A stretch of 64,000 bases of DNA from Xylona heveae TC161 (taxonomy: Eukaryota; Ascomycota; Xylonomycetes; Xylonales; Xylonaceae), in assembly GCF_001619985.1 (NCBI RefSeq), contig NW_017264193.1, positions 625,726 to 689,725 on the forward strand, in the 5' to 3' direction. The position numbers and the translations under genes were made by a program. The notes under the pieces are model-generated. The model did no database searches and had not been told where the DNA came from. It worked only from the letters and a program-made list of their open reading frames with translations. This document shows positions 46,235-58,878 of the stretch, in pieces. Positions within the stretch are counted from its first letter, which is position 1, and each line of letters starts with the position of its first letter.

Positions 46235-47048
46235 CGGACACTTCCCAAACTAGGGCGTAGCGTTGAACCCCTCGAGCCACTACAAACTGCACTGTGCACT
46301 CGCAGTGATCTTCGATTGGCTCAGACTGAAAGCCATTTCCATTTGCGTCCTGCCCTCACCCTGCGAGCATCTAAGCAGACTCAAAACACTTGCGTCAAAA
46401 AATATCCTCACGAACGGTCTACCAACACTTGGGCGTGCGATTTGACTGCAGCTCAAGTCATTTTCCCTGTTGGCCTGATACGCCTCATTAGTCCTCATCG
46501 CCGGTATTGACCTCTGGGAGGCACTGACGGTAGAGCGATCGCCGTTTACGAGTTCGGACCTTTGTTGCGATGATTGCATTACCGGTCGGCGGACATTAGA
46601 CCACATTCGAAACGGGAATACTCCTTGCGCTATTCAAAGACTGTATATTTCCTGATCTGCTGTTTCAACCTCCGGCACTTTGAAGAGTCCTTCGTCGTCT
46701 GCATTGACTTCTGCCGCCTGCGGCGGCAGCGTCTCTTCATCTTCACTTCTGGTCTCCACAACAGTGATTCAAGTCATACGCTACCCTAAATAATTTTGGA
46801 CAAGGGAACGCTAGAGAAAGGGTGGATACAAATCAGAATAAGTCGACGGTAAGTAAACAAAGAATTGATTCTGGCCGATGGATTTCTTCTCAAAGTGCTG
46901 TGGAATGTCTGCTCTTACATCATTGCCAAGGAGCGTATTGAAAGGCAGAAGAAAATCGCATTCTTCGCGTGGAGTGGCTGCAGACAAGCGTTGGTCTCCA
47001 CGTGTGGGTTTGGAATGTGGCTGACGATTTCGCCTCAAGGTATCAATA
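46235..47048. promoter_or_regulatory. Upstream region of the class IV chitin synthase gene
   Basis: Expected promoter and 5' leader of the plus-strand chitin synthase gene. I see no clear TATA box and no other gene. Confidence 0.45.
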
Positions 47049-50000
47049 ATGGCGAGCCCGCAGAAACCTGACCCGACCTCACCACGCCGGCGGCAGCATC
47101 ATCACCATCATCATCGGCATCACTCTTCCGCCGCCTTGTCCCATGGACGGTCTCGCAGTAACGATGTGGAAGCTGGCGGTTACTCGCCGCCGAGAGGCTC
47201 TCGAAGAGACCCGTATGCCTACCAACCTGCTTCTCCCGGCACACTTCCGGGTGACAGAGATCCTATTATGATGGCTTCATCAGGACCGCCTGTTGAGCTG
47301 GGCCGGAAACGCAGCTTGATACGACCGGAGCGGAACCGGATTGACCGTGACCATCCCAATTATCACTATCGCCAGCACGCACAAAATATGAACTTTATGC
47401 CCTCCACTACCGGTAATGATCCCTTAATCGATGAGCATGAGGAGGAAGCTCTGAGTTCGACAAGCACTGAAATGGCAAGCCTCAATCGTCCAGGTCAAGC
47501 AGCTCCTGTTGGCGTGGCCTATTCCGACAGCTCGCCTTCGAGAAGCGATTATGGGCATCAAAGAGGGGAAAGCGATCCTGTTCCACCTGGAAAATTGAAA
47601 AGAAGAGAGAGGAAAAAACAGCAGAAACAGCAGGAGGCGGTAACCCCGCCCAGCCTATGGAACATCTACTGTCATTTGATCACTTTCTGGTGTCCGGATG
47701 TTGTTCTAGGCTGCTTTGGAATGCCCGCAAAGGCGCAAAAACGAGCATGGAGAGAGAAAATGGGTCTGATCAGCATCATTCTCTTGATTGGCACGTTTGT
47801 TGGCTTCCTTACTTTCGGATTTACTGAAGTCGTCTGCGGGTCGGCGCCTGCACGTATGAAGGTCAATCATGTTGAAGCCGGATATATGATTTTCCACGGC
47901 AGCGCCTATGATCTGTCCAAGTCGAAACATCCTCCAGCTCGAGGAATCCCTGAAAATGCAAACGTGCTCTACGACCTTCCTGAGAAACACGGCGGGCAGG
48001 ATGGCAGCTTTCTCTTCCAGAACGTCAACGGAGCCTGTAAGGGCCTGATTACAAAAGCCAAGGGGTCAGACGTTCCTTCGAATTCGAATGGCGAGCTGGC
48101 TTGGTATTTCCCCTGCAACACATTCAATCAGGACGGCTCCAGCAAACCCAATACGACGGATCCATATTACCTAGGGTACGCTTGCCATACAACAGCCAAT
48201 AGTCGTAAAGCATTCTATGATCTCAAGAGCTCGGGGCAAGTCTACTTTACGTGGGATGATATAAAGAATTCCAGTCGGAATTTGATGGTTTACTCTGGTG
48301 ATGTTTTGGATCTTGATTTATTACAATGGTTCAACACATCTGAAGTGTCATACCCGGCACAGTTTGATGACCTGCGCAAGAATCCAGCCGTCCGAGGGAC
48401 AGATGTGACTCGAGCTTTTCAGGCCAGCTCAACCGACAAGCATCTTGCCAGCTGCTTGACAGAGATTATCAGAGTGGGATCTATCGACACCGAGACTGTG
48501 GGCTGCATTGCATCCAAGGTTGTTCTTTATGTGTCTTTGATCTTTATTCTCTCAATCGTCGTATCAAAATTTGTTCTCGCAGTAGCCTTTGGCTGGTTTC
48601 TCAGTCGACGCTATGTCGCAAATGGGATGGGTGTTTCTAAAAAGCGAAATCAAGAAATTGAAGACTGGACTGAAGATATTTACCAACCTCCGCCCAGATA
48701 TGGCGATACTATGGTTGGCGGGCCAGATAAGGGCGGCAAACGTGGCAGTACCTTACTTCCGAAGACGTCAAGATTCACCAGCCCTTACGCTGTTGAGAAT
48801 GTCGCAAAGAAACAACGTCCTACGCCAACGACGATGGCTAGCCAGAGCTCAACAGCTCGTCTCCTGGCCAATCAGCCAATGTATAGCCAAACGGATGGGA
48901 GTCAAGGAAATTTGTCCGATCCAACTAGCAAGCTCTCTCACGGCACAAGTAGGTCCAGCCTTATGCTCTCACAAGCTCCGGAAACAAGATTCTCTGCTCT
49001 AATGAGCGATGTGGATGCGGTTGGCCCTACAGGGTTCATTCACGAGAACGTCGTACCTCAACCCCCTCCAGAATGGCAGCCATTTGGATATCCCCTGGCT
49101 CATACCATTTGTTTGGTTACCGCATATTCCGAGGGTGTTGAAGGTTTACGGACGACGCTTGACTCGCTGGCCACTACCGATTATCCTAATAGCCACAAAG
49201 CGCTCTTGATCATTTGCGACGGCATCATCAAGGGCCACGGAGAAACAATGTCTACGCCCGATGCTGCGTTGAGTATGCTAAAAGATCACGCTGTTTTGCC
49301 GGACGAAGTGCAGCCTTATTCCTACGTTGCTGTGGCTGGTGGTTCAAAGAGACATAATATGGCAAAAGTATACGCTGGCTTTTATGACTACGGAGAGGAT
49401 TCGGTCGTCCCTGCGGACAGACAACAGAGAGTTCCCATGATGGTTGTGGTGAAATGCGGGACGCCCCAGGAAGCTGAGCAAGCTAAGCCTGGAAACCGAG
49501 GCAAGCGTGACAGCCAGATCATCATCATGTCATTCCTTCAGAAGGTCATGTTCGACGAAAGAATGACGGAACTTGAATACGAAATGTTCAATGGTCTTTG
49601 GCGCATTACCGGTATCAGCCCTGATTTCTATGAAATTATGCTCATGGTCGATGCGGACACCAAAGTTTTCCCCGATTGCTTAACGCATATGGTTTCTGCT
49701 ATGGTTACTGACCCGGAGGTTATGGGTTTGTGTGGAGAGACCAAGATTGCGAATAAGACTCAGAGTTGGGTGTCCATGATTCAGGTTTTCGAGTATGTAT
49801 TGACTCTTTTGCGGCTTTGGGGAAAAAAGAAGAAGTGGAAGAAGCTAACACTGGGATATAGGTACTTTATCTCTCACCACCAAGCGAAGTCGTTTGAGTC
49901 AGTGTTTGGTGGTGTCACCTGTTTGCCTGGCTGTTTCTGCATGTATCGCATCAAAGCGCCAAAAGGAGGCCAGAATTATTGGGTTCCAATCTTGGCCAAC

Positions 50001-50898
50001 CCCGATGTGGTCGAGCATTATTCCGAGAACGTCGTCGACACTCTTCACAAGAAGAATCTTCTCCTTCTGGGTGAGGATCGTTATCTTTCGACTCTGATGT
50101 TGAAGACATTCCCGAAGCGGAAGCAAATTTTTCTTCCTCAGGCCGTCTGTAAGACTGTCGTACCGGACAAGTTCATGGTGCTTCTCTCTCAACGCCGACG
50201 CTGGATTAATAGTACGGTGCACAACCTCATGGAACTTGTGTTGGTCAGGGACCTGTGCGGGACGTTTTGCTTTAGCATGCAATTTGTCGTCTTCATTGAA
50301 TTGATTGGCACGCTGGTCCTACCCGCTGCCATCTCCTTTACCGTGTATCTGAGTAAGTCAACATGCAGGCGAGGTCTCTGAGGTGCCATGTTGCTGATCT
50401 GACCGTCCACAGTCGTCATATCCTTTGTGAGGAAGCCAGTTCCTGTCATTCCGCTTACGCTCCTCGCACTCATCCTTGGACTTCCTGGTATTCTGATTGT
50501 ACTGACAGCGCATCGGCTGTCTTACATCTTGTGGATGTTGATTTATTTGATTTCTTTACCAATCTGGAACTTTGTCTTGCCGACATATGCCTATTGGAAG
50601 TTTGATGATTTCAGTTGGGGAGACACCCGCAAGACGGCGGGAGAGACGAAGAAGGGGGATGGTCACGATACTGTTCAAGGCGAGTTTGACAGCAGCAAAA
50701 TTACAATGAAGCGATGGGCCGACTATGAACGAGGTGAGTGAGAGAGAGGATTGCCTGAGGAGCAGCAGTCCAAACCCCTTTTGCTAATCCGAGATTTTCA
50801 CTACAGAGCGACGTAGTCGAGCGACGACCAGCGTTGGATGGTCACAGCCATCTGGTTCGACTTCAGGCTGGCCCTCGCAGCATCACGGCTACGACTAA
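47049..50898 (+). CDS. CHS3: Class IV chitin synthase (Chs3 type), 1215 aa
   Basis: A membrane glycosyltransferase that polymerises UDP-GlcNAc into wall chitin. Exons are 47049-49792, 49862-50352, 50413-50733 and 50807-50898 (1216 codons with stop). The disordered N-terminus has a natural run of six histidines (residues 17-22). Membrane helices lie near 237-258 and 490-515, with an extracytosolic segment between them. The GT2 catalytic core follows: [11 protein letters not shown], then [14 protein letters not shown] near 985 and QRRRW near 1024. Further helices follow to about 1140. The gap between the first two helices and the lack of a myosin motor place it in class IV. The first intron (69 bp, GTATGT) is stop-free and in frame; removing it restores [11 protein letters not shown]. 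The Skt5-like activator and PFA4 lie upstream on the other strand. Confidence 0.95.
49793..49861 (+). other. Stop-free 69-bp intron in the chitin synthase gene
   Basis: GTATGT donor, GCTAAC branch site and ATATAG acceptor. It keeps the frame if retained, adding 23 Lys/Leu-rich residues inside the catalytic core, where the family has none. Confidence 0.88.
50353..50412 (+). other. Second intron of the chitin synthase gene
   Basis: 60 bp, GTAAGT..CACAG. Joining gives [15 protein letters not shown] through a membrane helix. Confidence 0.9.
50734..50806 (+). other. Third intron of the chitin synthase gene
   Basis: 73 bp, GTGAGT..TACAG, with TGCTAAT upstream of the acceptor. It joins DYER to ERRSRATTS and leads to the TAA at 50896-50898. 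Confidence 0.88.
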
Positions 50899-53104
50899 AT
50901 ACCTTTTCGACTTACGACAAGACTTTTTTTTTTTTCATGTGAAAAATATTTTCTTACGACATGCATAGTGGCGTCCCAGTCTGCATTATATTCGAGAGCA
51001 TGAGCATCTCTAGGTTGCTGTTTCCTTTTGTGGGCTTGTATCATCTGCCATCTTCGCATTCGGCAAACTCTTGCACAAGGACAAGAAAGTCTCAGCGACT
51101 CCTCATTACAATTCTTATCATATGTTGTTGTCGCAGCACATAAGAAATTTTCCTAATATGTTCTCATAGCTCTCATATTTTTCTTAGCCTTGTAATTAAT
51201 TAGACGAGTAAATGCACATATATCGAATCATGAAAATTTTATTTCATTGTTTCTTCGTATTTGCGTTCATGGCAATTCCAGCTCGAAAGCGCCCACTGCG
51301 CTTTTTATGGTCAGTGAGTTGTCTGCGAGGGGCGGTAGTGCAGGCATGATGCCCATCGGTACATTCGTAAACGTTGTGTAAGTACAGTGCATATAGATTC
51401 CTTCTTTCTAGAATCGTAAGTAATGATAACTACCTTAAGGAAGGTCAAGCATAAATGTGAGCTGGAAAGCTGATAGAGCTGTAGGTTTAAGTTAGGCATG
51501 GTTTTATGCAAGCATGCCTGGTGCTCGGTTACTATTTGGACATTATCTTTCGGTTAGTATATGTTACCTCTGTATTGAGAGTCAAATGAGATGTGTCAAA
51601 TATCACTTATGCAGTGCCCTTGCAGTACCTTTTTGTGTGCTTTGCTTTTGCAGTTATTTCATTCCGAAAGGGTGCACGCATCCGAGGAATAAGATTTCTC
51701 CCTTGAGATTCATTGGCTATTGTGGGTTGGAGGTTCCTGTGGGAAAAACCGGGACATGGCCTTTGTGCAACCACTCTGGGCCAGGTGATTGGGCTTCGAC
51801 CCAGAGTGCAAGGTACCATGATGTACAGCTGTCAGGGACAAGCAGCTGAAGAGCATGAGAGATGATGCAAGAGCTACTTCCATGTACTGTAGCTGTATCA
51901 TTTTCTGTACATGACGCCACGAACACCCTGACAGGCCCCCGGCCAACACACAGGCGAACGCTCTCGCCAGCCGAGTTCAGGTGAGTACGACAGTGAGTTA
52001 GGGAAAAGGGGAAAATACAGCATACAAAAGCGTCTGTAAAAGGCAAAAGAAGGTTAAAAACTGGGGTGAGGTGGCAGACAAGGGCACAGAAGCGTGTCTC
52101 GCCATGAGGGCCCGTTGAACTGTCTTCCCCCCCCCCTCCCCGTCTTCCCCCCCGAAAGAAAAAAAAAATGTGCCGTACTTTGACAGCGTGAAGCGGGCAA
52201 CCTTCTATGATACAACCAGAAAATCAGTGAATACCTGAGTCTTCCTGGGCCCTTTTGCCATTATCATTCCTCCACTTTTCTTTTCCCGCCTCCTCCTTAC
52301 CTTGACAACGCCCCATCCAAAAATAAAAAAGAAAACATCACGCCCGTTTCTTTTCATGTTCTTTGCCACGTGCTGCTTGATACACCCCCCTTACTGCTCC
52401 ACAACCAAAAAGGGCTGGCTATCGCTCGCATATTCCGCCGCCCGGCTGGCCAATCTCATGAGAAAGAGCCTGCTGTAGTATTGGCATTTTATCCCCCGAG
52501 ACTGCCCGCTTGCTGAACCCCCCACCATTTTAACTGACAGCCGGCGGCCCACGCGTGCACCGTCGCCGATTATAGAGCCCGTCTCTAGTCGGGCCTCTAC
52601 CTTTGTCACCTTGTAAATCATAGCCCAAGCGGCTCTGTTCGAACCTCTTCGAAAGAGTGGCCCCGCGGATAGATCGCTTGCGCCGCCTCTCGTATCAGCA
52701 CTCGCTCCCGCTTCGCCTTGCCCAGCCCGAAACCCCACCTCATCTCAACGCTCTTGGACTACGGCCAAGGAGCCTTTGTCAAGCTTCAAACGTCCGTTTG
52801 CTTTTTGCAAATATCGCTTTGCTTCTGTTAGCTTGCTTGCGCATTTGCATTGAGATTTTAGGCTCACCGATTCTCTTCTTAGCTCATTGCTTCGGCTGGC
52901 TCGAATCGTCTCCTTCAGGGTGGATCCCTCCGGAGAAGGAAGCGTGGATCACTCATTGCTAGGCTTCACCCATTGACTCACATCGCTTCGCCTGGGCTCA
53001 CGCGCAGGGAACCCATCGCTCAGTGTTGCTGATAGGGTCATATTGCTTCTGAATCTCTCGCTGTGCACGCCCAGCCTCATGTCATCATAACATCCAATCG
53101 TCCT
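50899..53104. other. Intergenic region, about 2.2 kb
   Basis: The 3' region of the chitin synthase gene, then the leader of the WD40-like gene. It contains C-runs near 52127-52154 followed by an A-run. Short frames (51514-51849, 52391-52738, 52657-52962) look non-coding or lie in leader sequence. Confidence 0.55.
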
Positions 53105-56017
53105 ATGCCCGACCGTTGCAGGCGGTCTAGTCTCCGTGCTGGTCCTTGGTCTGCAGACATCCATAAGTCCCTAAACTCGGGCGTTTCCTCGCAGAGAAGT
53201 GCTGGCGAGTCCAGCTCTCCACCTGGTGTGCGGCCTACCTCAGGCCGATTCGAAAGCGTTGAGGATACCCGAATAGCGCAAATGTCGAATGCGACACCCG
53301 GCTGTCCAGACTACCCTGGGGGTTCCATCTTGCCATCTGCACAGCAATACCAGCGTCAGCAGGATCAGCCACAGGAGAACACTCGACCAAGAGTGGTGGA
53401 GATCAACTACAATTTTGGCCGTCGGAATAGTCATCTACAAGAAATCGATTTCCCGCATACCAATCTGAACGCCAATGGGCAGTACCCTCGAGCCGCTCCA
53501 GACAACTCGCGTTTGACTACGTTGCATCCTCATCCAGCCAACAGTGAACTGCGACCAGATGACTCGATAATAAAGTACCAAGTTGACAACTCGGTGATGG
53601 ATCTTGGTGCTCGCCCGAACGACCCGAGCAGTCGTGATTGTGAAGATATGGGCTCCTTTTCCACTTCTGAAAGTGAATGCGATGAACACGATCATCAGTT
53701 GGCAGGCTATCTGAGCAGTGGAGATGAAGGTGCGGGTGGTGTCTCCCTATCTCTAGATGATGTCGACATGGACGTGGAGATGAGTGGAGGCGTGGGCGCC
53801 GGTTTTGGTGGCTTCTTCACTGGTGATAGCGATGGCGACGAAAGGTCATTTGCGTCACCGTCATCTCAGGCGATTTCGTTTCAGTCCGTGGCTCAAGTGC
53901 TGGCGCAGCAAGAACCTGTTTTTGCGTCGCTCTTGGGTGACGAGATGGGAGATCAGTATAGCTCTACGTCCGAAAGCCTGTCATCAGAGGAGCTCGAGCG
54001 CGAGCTCGAACGCTATTTCGACCCAGATGCCCCAGCTCAGGCGGCTTCACTATCGTCGCTCCCATCCCTTGGGAACTTTACCCCTCCCAACGTATCGTCC
54101 GGTTCGGCAATGGCTGACAATGGACTCTTCTTCCCTCCAAGCAATCCTAGTTCTGATGGACCGGGCCATGGAAACAGTTCTTTTTCACAACCTCTGGAAC
54201 AGTCATCGATACCTGGGGTGATGGCTGGCATAACTCATCAAGCGGTTCCTGGCCTTTCATTTTCAACCCCAATGGCCGAGTTTGAATCTTCGTCCGAATT
54301 GAGTGATGCAGAGAGCGACAGTGCTGTCGAATATGATTCACCATCCGCCATGCCGCTGCCGGAGCCTGCTTCAATCGCCCCCTTTCTTGGCCCAATAGCA
54401 ATGCAGTCTTCGATCAACCTTCCTCTCACTTGGCCCACAGGCATTCTCGATGATGATGGGGCAGAGCAAGAACTCGAAGCTTACCCTTTCGAAGATCTTG
54501 AGCGCAACCCGGACGTTTGCAAGTTCCTCGAAACCTGGAGAGTCCACCATGGGCTTCGACATCCGGACTTTGCACCAGTCGGCCCAGATGCTTTACATGC
54601 TAAACATTGGACAAGGCCAGTTGAGATTACTCGCGATGATCTACAGGGCGACCGATTTGACGCTCAGGGCATCAACTGGGAAAGACTTGGTACAACGAGA
54701 AGTGCTGCCCGGCAAGCTCGCGGCAAGCTTTACACAAATTATACGAACCTTAGAAATGTGTACCCGTCCAAGGTTTGTTACAACGGATTTTGCATTCTTC
54801 ATCCTGAGCCAAAGCTAACCTGAATCGTTTTGGTGCAGTATGCTCAAGATCTTCCTGAAACAGAAAACTTTTTCCAATTTCGGCGCATGGATACCACGAA
54901 GCACCCTTCCCTGACTCATTTTCAACTTCGGAACCTAATATGTGCATCATCGAAAAATGACGTGTACTACGCCGGCAAGTCGAGAGTCTATAGCATGAAT
55001 CCGAGCATTCAAAAGGAAACTTGTGTGATGGATCTTACGAAACCTTCTATCAGTACTATTTACCCTGGCGGGCTTCGAATCTCGACCATATCGGCGAGTG
55101 ACGGAGTTTTGATTGCCGGCGGGTTTGGTGGTGAATATGCAATGACCACCTTGCATTCCAATTATGATGAAGCTCATGTGGAAGGGCTCGTGAGCCGGGA
55201 TGACAAGGGCATTACAAACCACGTTCATACATTTCTTGATCGCTTCAACTCACACCCGAATGCCGTTTTCTCCTCGAATGATGGCAAGATTCGCGTGCTT
55301 GATTGCTATTCCAACAGATTCATTCGAGAGCATTCTTACGGATATCCCATCAATTGCTCCGCAACGAGTCCAGACGGCCGCTTGCGGGTCGTCGTCGGAG
55401 ACGACACTGCTGTGACAATTAGCGATGCTGAGACTGGCGAAACGATTGAAGCACTTCGGGGCCACCGTGATTACGGTTTTGCTTGCGCGTGGGCCGATGA
55501 TGGAATCCATGTTGCCACGGGGAATCAGGATACGCAAGTGTACATTTATGATGCTCGAATGTTCCGTCATCCTCTGCAGATAATTGCATCTGAAATGGCC
55601 GGGGTTCGTGCTCTCCGCTTCTCTCCGGTCGGAGGCGGGCGGCGTGTTCTTCTCATGGCCGAGCCAGCCGATATCGTTTCCGTTGTAGATGCAGAATCTT
55701 TTACAAGTAAGCAAAAACTGGATCTGTTTGGAGAGATTGGCGGCATCAGCTTCACCCCAGATGGTTCCGAGTTCTTCGTTGCGAACACGGACGAAAAGTT
55801 TGGCGGGATTATGGAGTATGAGCGTGTTGGCTACGGGGCACAGTACGGCATGAAGTACACACGACAGCGGGAAATTGAAGATTGCGGAGATGCATACTGG
55901 GATGAAAAGGACTTTGAATGGATCCCTGACGATGCCCTCTCCGACGACGATCGTGTCAAGCGAGCTGGTGCGCATCGTAGCCGTCGCGGCCTCGATCTAG
56001 GAAACCTGGTGTACTAG
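53105..56017 (+). CDS. WD40-repeat-like protein with acidic disordered N-terminus, about 948 aa
   Basis: Exon 1 is 53105-54772 and exon 2 is 54839-56017. The 66-bp intron (GTTTGT..TGCAG) joins VYPSK to YAQDLPETENFFQF. The start is the first ATG of the open frame (MPDRCRRSS); a later ATG at 53283 is an alternative. The first 460 residues are Ser-rich and acidic (SSEELERELERYFDPD, LSDAESDSAVEYD). The second half contains beta-propeller strands: SNDGKIRVLDCY, SPDGRLRVVVGDDTAVTISDAETGE, GHRDYGFACAWADDGIHVATGNQDTQVYIYDAR. These resemble WD40 repeats, although few end in canonical WD. The C-terminus is charged. Fungal genomes carry such conserved proteins, but I cannot name its function. No membrane helix or signal peptide is seen. 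Confidence 0.82.
54773..54838 (+). other. Intron in the WD40-like gene
   Basis: 66 bp, GTTTGT..GTGCAG, with AGCTAACC as branch site. Exon 1 is exactly 556 codons. Confidence 0.85.
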
Positions 56018-58878
56018 GGCCCGCGCGAGGTGATTCGCAATTTCACTATTTCTGCCGCCGTCCGGCCCACCACCTCCCCTTACGCTCTCAATCGCCGTCG
56101 CACACTCTTGCGTTGCTGGACGCATTTCTTTACAAAATTTCGATCGCGTATATCGGTCGATTACAGATGTTGATGTTTATCACGAGCAGATTAAATACCC
56201 AATCGCATGACGCTTTACACGACTTTTACGCTTTCCTTTGTCTTATCTTTTTTTAGTTCCCAGCTTCTCACGCCATCACAGCCCTTCTCGAACATGTATC
56301 TCACACTATCGAAGAGGATCGTTGAGTTCAAGCTTCAATTCCCATCATTTCGGCATTTGCAGCCACGGGCGCATGCAATTCTGTCTCATTCGAGACCTGC
56401 TCATTTCAGAGACTTTTCTATTTCGGTTACCTTTATTTTTTTTCTTACTTCTCCGTCTTCCTTTGTCGTCCTTCTTCGTTCCTCTTGTCTTATTCCTCTC
56501 TACGGTCACAGTCAATGACTTTTCCCTTTTTCGTCCTTCTTCTGTGCTCATCTAGGGCGGGGTTCGTTGGTTTCGGATCGGGTCGGCCGTTTCTCTATTG
56601 GCATGCTTCTCTCTACTATGGCGTTTGTAGTCTGTGATCTCTCACTACTGCTTTCGAATTGCGGCTGTTGGAGATTATCTGATTAGGAAAAGCCGGCACA
56701 TTTATTGCTGTTTTGCGCCACCATTTCCCCCTATTTTCATCGGTGTTTATTGTTCATTCTCTAACAAGCTCACTCTCCGAGCCTCTTTTCATCTTCTTCT
56801 TCACCTTTTACTACTCCCTCTTCCCCATTCTCTCTCTCTCTTTATTCTCCCGCATCATTCCTGTCTTGCCATGGACTGTACAGCATTTGCGAATGGATAT
56901 AGTACGCGCAACGAAGGGAGCTGAGATCTTAAATGATGTTATGTCCATGTTCTTTAAGATAGAACTAGTACACTTTATGATTAATGCTTTATGATCATGT
57001 GCAAAATATTCAAAGTAACCTGGCATAAATTGAAACTCCCTGTCACGGGAGGTTTTGACGATTTTCCCCGGGGTTTGGTATTGCGTTGAAGTATTGACTG
57101 GGAGGAAGTAGTCGCGGGAAATCCGCCACATGCATAGTCGACGTGGGAACGATAGGGGTACACCTCACATGCATGATTGACCCCTGATGTGGGGAAGGTA
57201 TAATAGTGCACATGTTCCGTGCAGCAAGCAATCATTTACTGTAATTGCGCTTGCTGGATCTGGCCGACATCCGATGGAGCATCGACCTCTTATAGTGTAC
57301 AGACTAAGCAGCTACAGGTACAAATCCAGCCAAAGGACATAAGGGGTAACGTTGTTGATAGCTTGTAAAGCTGTCCCGATCAGGCTGCGAGCTCGTCTAT
57401 CTTTTCGTCTACTAAAAGGTAACTACCGTGACGTCGATTTACATCAATAATGACCTCGTTGCCGAAGATGATGTCGGAAGGAAGTATTTTGAAAGAAGCA
57501 TCACACCCCCTTGTGCAGCACTCTTAGAGTGGTCTTTTTTTTCTTTGATCATAATTAATTCTTGTAACTGATGGCAATGCTCAATGAGAGCTTTGAGGGG
57601 TGCGCGCTTTTTTCCAGGGCGTCTTGAGTCAGGATGAGTTCAAAAAGGCTGTGGTTCGTGTAGGTTAAATTACGCTCTCCTTTTAGATTCATTTGATCCA
57701 CTTGCTCCAAGCCCTCACTAAGCTCAATTAGGCAAAACCGCACCTCATGCTCATCTCCCTCGCTCAGCCAACCGCCAAACTAACCAGACGCCGTCTGAAT
57801 GTCACAAAGATGGATTGAAAGAATCCTTTCGTCTCCATACCTCTTATCGGCCCTGCTTCTTTGCTTTGTTCACGAAAGCGATTAGATGCCGGAGCTGAGA
57901 CCTGCTGCTTGGCCCAAACTTGCTCGCTCGGCAGCTAGGCATGGATTGCAAAATTGTCATCGGCAGAGTGATCATCAAACTATGGGATTAGCTCGTTGGT
58001 CGCGCTTGCCTTTTGGTGACACGATCACGACCATATGTCTCATTCATGTCTTTGGCGCCACGCCTCGCTTGGATTTCTGGCCTGATGGCGCCAGTATTCT
58101 ATGAACCAGACACACTGACTGAATTGAACAGAATCACCCCTCTTCAAATTGGATACTATGTGTTTGATGACGGCTCGGGTCGCTGAACAGCAGGAACTCT
58201 CTGGTTTGTGATGTGCGCGCTGTTGGTGCGAGGTGCGAGGTGATATGAGTTTTTGGAAAGCGCAACGGCAGCAATTGACGCGAGTGGCTTTTTTCCCTTG
58301 ATGGAGCACCTTTCTGACTTTCCCCTCCTTTTTTTCCCCTCTAGCCCCGGCACTCCCCTACCACGGCCCTACGCCGTCATGGATCGGCCCCTGAGCTAGA
58401 ATGATAGGTCCTCAGACCTTCACAGGCCCTTTTGCTTGGCCGATAATCTTCTATGGCTTTGGAAGCAGCAGCAGCTGCTGCTGCTGCTGTTGGTGCTAGC
58501 TTCTCAGGCAGTGGACAGTGCCTCCACCACCTCCAAGACCATACATACCCTTTTTCTCCCTCTCCCTTCTGCTTTTTCACACTCACTGGCACTCCGTCGC
58601 GTCTCATCACTCCTTTGTGGGCGCCTGTTGCTCTTCAGCATTCAAGCTCTAGTCATTCTTTAATCCAGTGATTATTCTTAGTCGAATATACTGCCCTCAT
58701 TCTTTTTTGGCAGGCGTTCCCTTATCCAATCGTTTTTCTTGAGTGCGATATCGGACCGTGACAAGCTTTGTGCTGCTGTCAATCAGTATCAATTCACCCG
58801 CGATTGAATTTGAGCGAAAGCGAGAAAAAAAAAAAAAGAAGCTGAACGAAGGGCCTCCATTTGAGCGGACGTGATAAG
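56018..58878. other. Intergenic region, about 2.9 kb
   Basis: The first 900 bases are strongly pyrimidine-biased on the plus strand. The end holds the leader of the GH17 gene, including a CAG/GCT repeat inside a 72-codon ATG-started frame (58453-58671). No other gene is supported; the small minus-strand frame at 57555-57743 has no features. Confidence 0.55.
58453..58671 (+). other. Upstream ORF of 72 codons with polyalanine run
   Basis: An ATG-started frame with eight alanines in a row (GCA/GCT codons), ending 207 bp before the GH17 start codon. It would be an upstream ORF if the leader is long, or chance; no independent evidence of translation. Confidence 0.25.
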
